Below, in pieces: positions 1-12,900 of a stretch of 64,000 bases of DNA; positions within the stretch are counted from its first letter, which is position 1; every line of letters begins with the position of its first letter. Source of the stretch: Dicaeum eximium (lineage: Eukaryota > Chordata > Aves > Passeriformes > Dicaeidae); NCBI GenBank assembly GCA_013396995.1, contig VWZP01010941.1, positions 2,186,033 to 2,250,032 on the forward strand, written 5' to 3'. The notes beneath the pieces were generated by a model. It had not been told where the DNA came from. It saw only the letters and a program-made list of their open reading frames with translations, and ran no database searches. Made by a program: the position numbers and the translations under genes.

Positions 1-3000
1 TCAATTCTGTGCAATTCAGGTTAGGAGCAACAACCATTATGAAAAATACGGCATAAAACATAAAATACAGCCTTGTGGTGAACGAAGTGACTGAGCACAG
101 CTGTCACCCCTCTGGTGCAGGGGTGTCACTGTCCCTGACTATCAGACTTGGCAGGGGTAGCACCTATCAGCACATCCTTGTACAACTGCAGCCACCTTTA
201 ATTAACCTTGTTCCTCTGTGCTGTGTCCTTGGATCCTCTTGCATTCCTCACAAGACAAATTTTTATGAAAGATGCCATCAGTGTCAAGATACAAAACATG
301 GCAAAAAAAGGGAATGCATTCTAGCTCTCTGCTTTTTTTATTTCAACCTGTTCCTCCCCAGAGACCTGATGATTCAGTTAACAGCATTTAATAAAAACTT
401 TCAACTGCTTTATTTTTTAATTATATAGTACTGCACCTAGTAAAATCCTCTCTTTATTTTCTCTAAGGAAAGCACAGGGCACATGGAAGTGACCAGGCCT
501 CCCTTGCCTTAACTTAATTCATGCAATCAAGGAAACATATTTTAAGCCCTAACGGTGTCTTTTCAGATCAGGTGCTGGCAAGTTATTTCTCCATGGCAGT
601 AGAACTTCCGTGGGCTTTCTCATGGGCCTCTTCCATGGGCTTTCCCCTTTGCAATTGATACAGTTACTCAGATCACTTCCTAAAGGTTGGTATAAGCACA
701 GGAAGGCTGTGCCAAGTTAACCGAGAGCTTATTTGAGCCAAGAGATTATTTAGTGGAATGGGACACCCTTTTGAAAGAATTAAGACAAATCAGACTGTAA
801 GCCTTTCCTCCTAATAGACAAGTATGAATTGTTTTTATAGCCTAGTTCTCAAGATACCAACTTAGCAAAAGAAAAACAATGCAACTCGCTCAGAAAGGCA
901 ATAAAACTTATTTATGATCAACTCTTTTGTTGTGAGACATGACATGTGCAGCCTGCAGTCTCGTTCAAAGTAGCAGAGCATGTTTGCTTCCAAACACTTT
1001 ACCCACTCCTTCTCTGGTCATTAAGACAACATTGTGCATTTCACCTTTGATAGATAAACATTGCCACAGGTTTGACTGAAATGTTGCTGATTGAAACTCG
1101 CGTTTAGAAAACCTGAGCGATTTTTGACCTCTCCACTTTCCAAGGCTCTCCTTTTTGGCTTTAGCCCTGTCTGGAGATGTGCCTCCAGCAGGGCTCTCCA
1201 CTGCCAGTACCTTGCCAAGGGGCTCCCTGCTGTGCCTCTGCTGCCCTGCCTACAAGCCACAGTTAATGAGCTCGTTGTTCCCCCCTGCAAGACCTGTTTT
1301 AGGAAGAATTAGTCCAACCTTAGTAAAATACACTCCCTCCAACAGCAAACTGAGCTGGAGCACAGCACACTACTCATGCTGCACCAGGGATATCGCATGA
1401 ACTCTGATATGTCCCTTAATTACTTTATCTTGTCTTGAGTAGCCGTTTGCTTCGATTCATTTCTCATGGCTTTGTCTTTAGGCAATTTGAGAAGGGTAAA
1501 GAAGTCTGAGCATTGTTCCATGATAGATGGTTATGGGGTTTGTTAGTTTTCATTAAACCATGAAAGAAAAGACTGATTTTCCATTTTTCTTGAATATACC
1601 CTAGCAAGAAACGATGCTTTTCCAAGGACATCGGTATTCCAGTTCAAGGAAAAAAGGCTTTGAGATGCTTGACCACATTAAAATTGTATAACCATTATAG
1701 CTTTTATCACTTAAGATACATTATGCATGAGTATTCATTTTCAGTCTGACCTTTACATTTAAGTTGGCAGCACCATATTTCGTACTAATGTTTCTAGCTA
1801 AGAATATGTACTGCTCTTGGTAGTTAAGTGACAGTTAATCAAGTGCCTTTAATAAAGTGCCAACAAGTGCCTTTAGAAGTGATTGATGTGTCAGAGTAGG
1901 CCAGTGCCAGTGACAACTGAGGCTTAGTTAGATTATATTATCAACAATGACACGGTGTTAAGAGTGAAATGTCAGCTAAGATAAATCAAAAAATTAAGAT
2001 TCTTTTAGCAGCTGGAAATCTATTTCCTTGCATATGTCTTTTAGAGAAAGGTGTTTTCAAAAGACTGTAAGGTGTACATGCCAGAGAACATGCTGCATGT
2101 GTACAGGTGACACAAAAATGTACATGTGGTACCAAGAAAATAATTCCTTTCTATAATTTTTTAATAGCAATGTGAAAAACTATACACGACATTGGGGTGG
2201 GGGCAGGGGAGTGAGGAACCAGAACAAAAGCACCATCAGATGGTAGATGCAGGTCTTTCCCTGGTGTCTCTTACGTAGTCCAGAAAGTTAAATTGAGGAT
2301 TAATTTGGCAGTAACTGTGATAAGGATTGCAAACTAAGACACCCTGGAATGATCATTTGTACCATGCAGTTACAGTTTTTGGTCATCATGACATCCAGCT
2401 CCTCTCCTCTACTCTCTCTGTCAGGGATATTTACTTCACCACCTACATAGATTATTACTATGTAAACTTAGAAGCAAACAAACCCAGATAATATATAAAT
2501 GCATCTGGCACAAATTGAACTGCAAAATCTGTTATTGATAGTGCTTGTTACAGCAAGCCACCCATACAAACAGCTCTAATGGTGAGAAAACAACTCCAGG
2601 TCAGCAGTAGGCTTAAACCTATGTACCCTCAGTGCCAGTGCTTGCAGGATCATCATGCCAGGTAGAGACACCTGTAACCCAGGAAGGAGGGGGTTGTTTT
2701 CTTCATTAGTGATCTTGTTTCACTGAGGATATTAGCAGATAAAATGAAACACAGCTTACATATCCCCTGCTGTTACCTGTTGCTCCCCACACGAAGTGAG
2801 TGGTTGGACTCATCTGTGGCCAGCTGGTTATAATGTTTAGGTTTCTGTGTATCATTACAATATTTTTGTTAGTCTCATTTTACTAATGCTGTGAAAATGA
2901 CTTGTATAGTCTCATGCCTGTTGACATTTTAATGTGTTTAGAATATGTGCAGAATTTGGTTTAGGGCTGCACCATCTGGAGGACCCAGGAGACCATTTCC

Positions 3001-3847
3001 TTCTCTATTGCCCAGGGTTGAGATAATCTTAATGGGGTAACAGTGCCAGAATATGATGGCCGTGCTATAGCCTTCCTATGTTTATATAAAATCATTATTG
3101 ATGGTTTATCCTCCCATTGTGGTTTAGCAATGACTCCTCCCCTACATGACTTCTTGAAATATCAAGCTCAGTTTCTGTTGTCCTGCACCTTCAGCAGCTC
3201 AGCTGAAGCTAAACCGTAAAGCTCAGCCAGGTCAAGGCTTCTCACCAATTGAATTTTGTCATCCCAAGTGCAAGAGACTGCATTCTTCCTGGTCCTGCCA
3301 CAGGAGGATGACAAGGAGAAGTGGCAGAGCCACACAGTCTCCTTGGGAAGGGGTAGAATAGGATGGAAGCGGAGATGATTGCTTCTGGAAACATGCTGCT
3401 TTGGTCTCCTATCAACATCACTCAGGGATCCTTATCTGCTAATCAGAAATTAGTATTTCCTTTCTCTTTCTTAAACTGGTTTGTATTCTCCCTTGAATGT
3501 GGCAATTTTACAATTGCAGGTCATGGCATGCAGAACACCCTGCCCAATAAATACACAATCTAGCTAAAACAATTCACCATTTAGCACAGCCCTTCCTTAT
3601 TAAGATTTGTGGTAGCTTTTACAGGTGCTCTGAAGGCTTTGCTAATGAAATACCCTTCACCTGAGCACTCTAGCAAACCTGAGTGGTTGGTTCCTTGGAT
3701 CACAGTTTTTGCACAGATATAGACAATTGGAAATATAAAGTGAAAATTTTTTAATTTTTAAAGTTTTTGCACAGATATAGACAATTGGAAACATAAAGTG
3801 AAAATTTTCAATCCATTTCTGAACTCTAATTTTCTTTCCTATTTTAG
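1..3847 (+). other. AK5: AK5 intron, 3' part, upstream of the first visible exon
   Basis: No coding exon can be supported here. The short open frames match nothing I recognise and lack exon-like splice borders. The acceptor at the right end is a pyrimidine-rich tract ending TTTTAG at 3847. A 58-bp direct duplication lies just upstream of it and is listed separately. The exons for the first kinase domain of AK5 must lie to the left of the window. That this is intron is inferred from the internal exon that follows. Confidence 0.7.
3705..3809 (+). repeat. 58-bp direct tandem duplication before an AK5 exon
   Basis: Unit GTTTTTGCACAGATATAGAC... starts at 3705 and again at 3763. The second copy is partial and nearly identical (one ATAT/ACAT change), so the duplication is recent. 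It ends about 40 bp before the acceptor at 3847. Confidence 0.92.
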
Positions 3848-3924
3848 GGTCAAATGAATTTGATTGCAGTCTGATTATGGATTCTGGAGATGCTGTTTAT
3901 ACAGAATTTGACTTTGAAGACCAG
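3848..3924 (+). CDS. AK5: AK5 exon: inter-domain linker, part 1
   Basis: TTTTAG acceptor, GTAATT donor. Two bases complete a split Gly codon, then 25 codons read SNEFDCSLIMDSGDAV to FDFEDQ. The pattern (S-D/E-x-D-x-S-x-I-x-D-S/T-G ... D/E-D-Q) matches the human linker that joins the two kinase domains. It is acidic, has no catalytic motif and is probably flexible. Confidence 0.9.
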
Positions 3925-6900
3925 GTAATTTTCTGTATATATGGCTTCTCTCTAGACAGTTTTCTAGTTTATGTACATACTGTGCTATAAAATTTGTCCA
4001 AACAAGGTGATGGCACTTTAAGGATAGGGCTATGGTAGGATAGGAATGGATTCTTAAGTGCAACATAAGTAAATTCCTGATACACAGATGTTGCTTTCTG
4101 GTTAGGAAAAAAGAATTAGCATTATTGTAGTATTAAGAGCCTGTATCTTCCATTACTGTGCATTGCTGAGTTTCCTCCATAAATTTAAAAATGTAGGCAA
4201 ATGTGACAAATAGAATTGCTAAAACGCACTGTAAGTCTTTATATAGCTGTATATTTAAGAAGTAAAACTTTTCAAAAGAGCAGTATGAAATTTTTAAAAG
4301 TGTGAAATATAACTACAGCCAAACCAAACATTCTCCCTATGAAAAAATATTTTTAAGAATAAAAAACAACAAAGCCTTACAGTATGTTGAAACCATCCCC
4401 TCTAATGATCCTGTTCAATCACATCTAAAAATTAACTTTTGATAAGAGTTTTTCTTGTATATAGGAAGAATGCCAGAGGGGGGCGGGGGGAGGAAAAAGG
4501 TTATATATATCTTTCCCCTATAATTTTCGCATCCACATCTGGAATACTGTTCAGTTCTGGATTTAGTAATAGATCATATGGAGATATTTGAAAGAGTCCA
4601 GCAAAGGACCACTCAGATAATTAAGGGACTGGGCCATCTCTCTTACAAGGAAAGGCTGAGAGACCTTGGTGTTCAGTCTGGAAAAGAGAAGGCTCAGGGG
4701 CACCTCATCAAGGTGTACAGAGGTCTGAAGGGAGATAAAATGGATCCAGGCATTTTCTGGTGCCCAGCGACTGGACAAGAGGCAATGGGCACAAACTGAA
4801 ACAGGGGAGGTTCCTGGGTTTGGATGCTGCACTAAGGATAAGGGTTGGGTGCTTGTTACAGTGCTGTGGATAAGCATTAAAAGAATTACTTAGAATTAAA
4901 AAAAAAAAAAAAGCCATCTATCAATCACACCACCATACTTAAGGGTGGTGGTTTTGTGTGTTTTGCTTCCTGTCTTCCACTTTTGCATGACTCTACTTGT
5001 ATTTTCTTCATGAATACCGCAAACATCTCTCTGGATTTGTAAGCAGCTTGGCACAGAATGTTAATTTGTGTTCCTGTTGTCATTCAACAAAATGCAGTTG
5101 CAAATGTTCTCACCTCTTTTCTCATTACTTGCAAAAGATTTCTTGTGACATTTTAAAGCTAGTGACAAAATGAGGGCAAACAAAACTGCATTTTTATTAT
5201 GATTGGATCATTCATTGGTTTTATTTCACAGTATTCAATGCAACACTTCACCCTCACCTGCAACATGTCATATGTTCTAGCTCCATTCATTTATTTTAGT
5301 TTTTAGATTCCCTTTACCATTCCTTTTGGCTCAGTTATTTCAGCTTGGCTGTTTTTCAAGGAGGCAGCTTGCCTCTGTTTCCACATCCCTTTTTAAATCC
5401 CATTCTTTCATAAACCCTTCTTAAAACATTCTCTGCCCAGGAAACTTCTACATTTCCCATTATTTGTCTGTACTGTACTTTATTACTTAGGAGTTTAGGT
5501 CTATAAAGCAGATCTATATTTATACTGTTTGTCTATTTTGATGTTAAATTTTGCATTTCAATGACATTTAAAATAGGTTCTTTTGGAAGAGTACATACAC
5601 TAAAGAAATTATACTCTTGGTTCATAATGTTTACATAAAACCCACAAGTTTTATAATTACAAAATAAAATAAAATAAACAGAAAACTATAAAAACTATAA
5701 AAACTAACTATATAAAAACATGAAAACTGTACTGATATTGTAGTGATTTCAAATTATATAGTTCATTGATGATACATTACACCGTCCATAAAAGCACTGC
5801 AGTTTTGGATGTGTGTGATTCTCACATGAGATTGAACAAGAAGACTATGATGGGACCTTACTGTCTTTGTCAATGCCAAATATTCCTTCTGCCAGATGTG
5901 GCAGTTACCTTTTCTCACTATTTTGCTAAACTAACACATTGCCATTCTTGCAAGAGTGCAATACTGTTAACAAACAAAGGAGAAATGAAGAAAAACAGTG
6001 CTAAAACCCCATCAGTCGGGGACAGCTATATAAATATAAAGTGGCTGATGCTGACTCACTTCAACTGCAAGTTGGTATCTTGATACTTTTTTGCAACATT
6101 TCAAAAAATATAAATATTACCAATAAATAAATGTACACACAGTTTATATGAGATGCCTTGTACAAATATAAAGAAAATATAGAGGAGAAAGCAATTACAA
6201 CCAATTTGAAATTATGGAAGCAGGTATTATATACAGAAGCAAAAAAGGGAGTGGAGATTACCATGAAGTCATAATACCACCTAGCTGCCTGGTCTGAAAA
6301 ACAAAATGAGAAATTACTCTCAGGAAGGAAAGATCAATAACTAAATTCAGGACTGAGGAACTGCTCACATTCAAAACTTGAGCTCATTTTGACTGTGGCA
6401 GTGATTTAATACCCCAGTGATTTACCACATGCTGTTTATGAATTGTGTGAAGCATCAACAACCTTTACTCAGAGAATCTCAAGTGGAAAAAGAATGTGTG
6501 TCTGGATACAAATGTGTCATGCAGTGATGTTATTGCATAGGAAATCTGTCATGAGAATGTGGGGGATAAGAGGGTTGGTTTCCAAGCAACCTTACACAGC
6601 TGAACTGCTAAAAATGGCTGAATTTTAGGGGAACAGCTTGGTAGTCACTGAACAAGAGGAGTTGGGGGTCACACAGAAGACAAAGGCACAGCTGGCAATG
6701 GCTGTCTTGGTGCAGCTGAAATGGTCTTACACCGATACTTTTACATTTTCTCATTCTTGGAATGAGCCAGGAAAATCTCTGGTGTACAGTAAGCCAAAAA
6801 AGCATCTGAGTTCTTCAGATGTACATTACTTCTTCCAGAATCATGTCTCTTACTGGTAGGCAGGAGCAAGAAGATGGAGTGGTGGGGTTCCAACTACTGA

Positions 6901-9900
6901 AGTAGTCCTTTGCTCATGTAGGAGTGCCAGGTGCTTCCAGAAACACCTGATACCTCTTGTTGAAACAGTGCAAAGCAGCACTAGGCAGATTAAGATCTGG
7001 CTTTTCAGGAAGAGTATGCCTTCTGGAAGAGGGGAAATTGAATTAAAAACAATTCAGAGAAAGCTTGAGCTTTGAATTGTACATTTTATAAATTATAGTT
7101 CAATTAAATTTATGTAACTAGATTAAAAGATTATTGTTTTCTACTGGCTATGCATGAATACTTCAAGAAGTAGAATACATGTAATCACTAAGTCCCTACA
7201 GCACTGAAAGGCAGGAGGGAAATACCCTTTTAAAAAAAAAATTTAAAACCCCAGTCTTTTCTCCAAATCATTAATAACTATTTTCCTGGTTTTGTCTCAG
7301 ATCTGTTTATTATAAAAGGAATGATTACACTACTTGTGACTTAATTGGATAACATAGAAGCAAAGTAATGTGGTTAGTTTCCGATATTTTAACCCATATG
7401 AAGACTTTAGGAATATATTTTGGGCCAGGCATTTTTGAGTGCTACAACTTTAAAGAGTATTCTCAATTTGCAGAATGTGATGTCATGACTAGTGTCTGGT
7501 TTAATAAGGATTATTCTTTGCTGCTGGGATGCAAACTTTTAATGCTCACTGTGTTCATTTATACTTGCCATTCAATTTCTCAACTTTGCCAGAGAGACTG
7601 TGAATACAATGCCCACTTGTTTCTACAGATCAGAAAGTTTTTATTTTTAACAATTGGATTTTTTAATTGGAAACCTACTATTTGGCTTGTTTCAAGTGCA
7701 TTCAGGCCAAAAGAGAATACTGAAGAATTTGCATCAGTGAATCCTATCAAAGAGTTCCAGAAGAAAAGAGCATCCAATTATTTCCTCATAAAAACAAGCC
7801 CTTCAGGACAACCTTAGCTAGCCTGAGGATTATTTAGAGTAATTAAAGAAAAATTTAAAACACACTGTCAGGCAACTGTAGAATGGATAGACTCCTTACA
7901 AGTGCTTACAGAACTTTAGAATTTGGGAAATGTGAAAATCAGGCTTCAAGTAAAATCCTCAAAAATATATTTAGCCTCTTCCAGAATTTGGAACAAGACG
8001 TCACAGATTTCATAGACTGTTTGACTTGGAAGGGATGTTAAAGATCATTTAGTTCCAGCTTCCCTGCCGTGGGCAGGAGCACCTTCCACTAGACCAGGTT
8101 GCTCAGAGACTGATTCAACCTGGCCTTGAATGCTTCCACAGATGAGACATCCATAGTTTCTGTGGACAACCTGTTCCAGTGCCTCACCATCCTCACATCT
8201 ACAAAACACAGAAATGCATTTTTGTGCCTTTCAGGGAGTTACCAGTTCATAATCGAGAGATTTCCATGCCCTTACAGTGTCATACTACATTTACTGATGC
8301 AATTAGATAAATGCAATAGCATGTGCAAAGACATTGCTTTTTTGTTTCCCTCCTCTCTAGCCCGCCAATATATTAAAGATCTAGGAAAGGTAGATGTAAA
8401 AAAAAGGGGAAAAAAAAGGGTTCTGTTTAGCAAAGACAAGCAATCAACTAAATTTAAACAACTGAATAACCCAATCTTTGCTGCAAGTTGAGAATGTTTT
8501 AGAATTAGAAATGCGACACGTCACTTGAAAAATTCACAAGCAAAACCAAAATCAAGTGGAGGAAAAAAGCCCTGAAAGACACTTACTCATTCTAACAAGA
8601 GGAAACAGGCTCTCGATTAAAAGTTTTTGCCATGTAGTTACAATTCCTTTTACAGCTTGGTGTAGTTTCTTGTCCAAAGCACAGAGGAATCCAGGCTTTA
8701 GGAGAATAGGAGGAAAGCTTTCAGGGAACTGATGCAAAACAGACTCCATTGCTACCAAGACTATAACAACATTTCCAGCCTGACTGATTCGCATGGCTTG
8801 AAAATTAAATATTCAAGAGACATAATGAAAAGTTCCTGAAAGTCTTTTCAATGCAGAGGCAGAACACAAATATTAATAAAACTCATGGGCAAGAGCAAAG
8901 TGAAAGCCTCATTTAACTAAAGCTCTGTGGATTAAACCAAAGACCATTTTCCTCCATTTACTGTGTTTCCTATCAGTTGTCACTTTGACTCCCTTTTCCC
9001 TACTCTGAAGATTCAGTCCAAGTAATTTATTTTACCTTTGGACACAGTAATTTGGGGTTAGCATTACAATACTACAGAGAGCGAACTGCACACCTTCATT
9101 AGCAGGAGAAATTTTCATTCAGACTTCTAAAGGTACCTTTCAAAATCAGATAAACGTTCATTAAATTCTTCAAGGAGTCACATTTAAATGTCATATATTA
9201 ATCATGTGCTTTCTTTTTACTTGAGAACATAAGGAACTTCTGGTGTAACAGCACTTTTATTCAAATATGCTGTGCAGCATTTAACATTACACTTCTTAGT
9301 AAACAAGAGTATCCAGAAGCCATTTGGGCTTTTAATGCTAAACATTTCTGCAGTGTCCATTTCTCTTTTGCTGCTAGAAAGTGGTGTCAATTTGAATTAC
9401 AGATTCTGGTTATACAGGGAAACTGATTAAAACAGGAATATGGGATAGAAAAGAAAATGAGAGGATACTCAGAGAATGGTTGTAAAACTCTGTTCTCTCA
9501 ACACTTGTTTTTTTTAAAGGTGGAGTCTAGTCTAGTTTAAGGATATCTGCAAAAAGGCAAAATGAATAAGCATCCAAAGGCATGAAAGAGCTGGGAGCCA
9601 GGCCTAACTACAGAGAAAAGATGTTTAATAGAAATGTACTGAAGTCAGTGAACAATCTGTTCAGTTCACGTTGCCATGGAAACTATCCTATTTAATGCTT
9701 TAAAAAAACAGTTCTAGAAACAAAGTACTACAGTTTGCCTTACAAAATGTTTCCTGAATAAGCTCAAACCATGTGTATTTTGGTGCTTCAAAATAATTTT
9801 GTAAACACAAAGAACTTTTTTTCTCTTTCAAAGTCACCATTGTACACTGTAATAAAGGCATATGTGATAAAGGCATATGTGAGAAAGTCTCCTGCTTTAT

Positions 9901-12900
9901 TTTCCCCCATGCAAACCACGGCAGAATGGGCAAAAAATAACCTAAGAGTCAACCTGGACTTTTTTCTGTGAAATGCCAGAAGCAGTTGTTTGCTTCTTCT
10001 TTCACAGATGTTGTTTGACCTTACTTTCTGGTGATACATATAGTAGGGGAGACTAAACTGCCAAGATTAATTGAAGTCTTTGCATTCCAATTCTTGCCTA
10101 ATTTTGAACCCAAAGTTGCTGCCTGTAGCTCTGGTAGGCAGTACAGGACATAAGGATTAAGTTAAAATGATGGTGAGCTCAAGTGAGTTACTGGAGATTT
10201 AAGCAGCAGTGACAACATTATTCTTCAAGAGGTGTTGCATTTATGCCTCACTGGACAATTTTGCAGTAAATTATGAAGTCCTTCTCTGTGGCTTGTGAAG
10301 TGTCTGTAGTAAAAGCATTACAATTTACAGTCTTACCATAATTTCTGTAGGCAGTAGCATACTGCACCTTCTTTCCTCACACCAGCTTGCCCTTCCACTG
10401 GCAAACTGAGGCTTTATGCCCTCATGAACAAAATATAACTTCACAGCTAAATTTATGAGTTCTACCTTTACAGTTTAGAGAACTTGCATAATTCTTGGGG
10501 AATATCAGGTATCCCACACAGCTGATGCAAATAGGATCCACAGCAGAACTTTTCCTTTTCTACCAAAAGTTGATAAATATAAAGGTGTATTTTAAACCAT
10601 TCTGTCTCCTAGATTCAGAGGCCTTACTCAGGGGTGTGGATTGGTTCTGTTCACGTAGCCCAGCCTCCCTAAAGACAGCTACCAAAACCCTTTCTTGAAA
10701 ACATTTGTAGTAATAATTCCTATATTTTAAAACACTGCAGAAGGAAGGGTCTTTATTTCTTTTATATATCTTAATCACTGTCAAAGTACATCCTATATAT
10801 TTTTACATACACATATAAAACTGCAGTGATTGCAAAGATGTTGTTTTACTCTATGGTATACAAAACTTCTCTTAAAATAATTTATTTGTATTGTATCAAA
10901 GCAGAAGAGTGGCTTCTCTGGGTAAACTGGAAAATAAAAAAAAAAATCCCCTATATATTTTCAGAAAGCCATATATTTCCTACTTGGTTTTTTTCACTCC
11001 TTATGTATCCCAGGATTGTGCAGTCAATGTTAGCCATTTTGGGCTTAATACCAGTCATAAAGAGTGAAAAGTGGCCTAGTTTTAGAACTCACTCACAGCA
11101 GTACATCTCAAATCTGTGGACTGTTTCTTCAGATAGTTCAATTCCTTCTTAACACAGAAGTTCTTTATAAAAATACCGCGGAAGTTGAAAGTTATAGAAC
11201 TGCCTAATAATAGATAAATAGATGTTTTAGTAAACCTTGAATATGCTTGTCGAATGTTAAGCAGAGAAGGCCTTTGAGAGGCAAAATTTGAGTACAACTG
11301 TCAATTTTTATCTGAATAGCAGCAAATCATAGGATCTGAGGTCACATGCTGGGTTTGGGGTTTTTTTTGCAACACTCTATTCTTGTCCTTCTCCATGCCA
11401 AGATCTTTTTCTTTTTGAAAACTGAGTTGAGACAGGCTTGCAGAAAAGCCTTTCTTATCTAAAGTGTAAAAAAATCCCAAAAAAGCACAAAATGCTCATA
11501 CACACACAAAAAAAAAAACCCTAACAAAACCATTAACAACAAAAAACCCAAACGATTGAATTTCACCTCTCAGTAGGCAGCTCTCAGGGCAGTGCTGAGG
11601 TGTCTGATGTGACAGATCTATTCATTAGGATTGTTGCCAGCTGTCTAATATAGGAGCTGAGCAGCACCAAGTTTCCTGTTCAAGTACACAGGGAGGTCTT
11701 CTGCTTCACTTCTCTGCTGCACTGGTTTGATGTAAAAATATATTTAAAAAAAAAAATTGTCCCTGGGAGAATTCGTACCAAACAGCATAAATACTCCACA
11801 TAGAGAAGAATAATTTAAGGAGTGATGGTGATTCACATAAAACAAGAATACTATAGGAAAAATAGCAATAACTTCCAGAAAGAATTCTGTAGGCACTGGG
11901 AGGTTTCTATAAATACAGACCTAACTGAAAACTAACTGAATTCTGTATGTAATAGAACTAATTTAAAATCAGTGATAGATTATAGCACTGGAGGCTTCAG
12001 GTATCTACTGCTACAGAGTAATATCAGATCACTCCAGAAGGCTGCAAGCATCTGCTCTCTATTTCTGTTGCTTCTCAGTAGAACCTTTTAAACTCTTGAT
12101 CTCACATGCATTCCACCTGTGTGTCCTCTCCACCCCTTTGGGATTGGTCAGTGCCCCTCAGCACTCCATGGTTCATCACCTTCAGTACAGTCACTGTCTG
12201 ACACAGCTGTACCCATCAGGGGTGAGGCTCAGCCACAGCCCCACTCCCAATTACCACAGGCTGTGTGCCCACAACAATAGATAGAAACTATGTATAGATA
12301 TGACGGTTATTGAATGTCTCTAATGTCTTTAAAAGACAAATATATTTAAAAATCAAGCTCCATTTCTTCTTCAAGTTACATATAATGCTGACCCCTCTAT
12401 TAAATCAAATTAATATTAAAATTGTAAATGAAGTGTTTGGTTTACCAGAACATTCTTACAGTGCTGTGATGATGCAAACTGCTGCTACTCTCCTGGGAGG
12501 GGTGTTCTGATTGCATACCTTGTTGCCCTTAAGAGGTAATTGCTTTGAACTTTTTTCCAGTATCTGGAAATCAATATGAAACTAAACAGATTTTGCTTTC
12601 ATTTTCATGCTTAGTAATCATATGTATTTTTGTCATTATAAATACATACAGAAGGTAACAAAAACCAACCCCCCTCCCTTCACCCCCCAAACAATAGCAC
12701 ACAGATTGTCGCTTTTTCCTCTCTAAACTACCTACAGATATTCTTCTTGTGTTCTTCTGGAAGAACACGAATGCAAAATCTGAAAAAAAACCAACCAAAC
12801 TTAAAAGCTGGATAATTTGATCTTGGCTTGCAAGTGTTAAAAATGGGTTAATCTCTAACTAACAGGTATATTTTTTTGACTATTATTTTTAGAACTGGTA

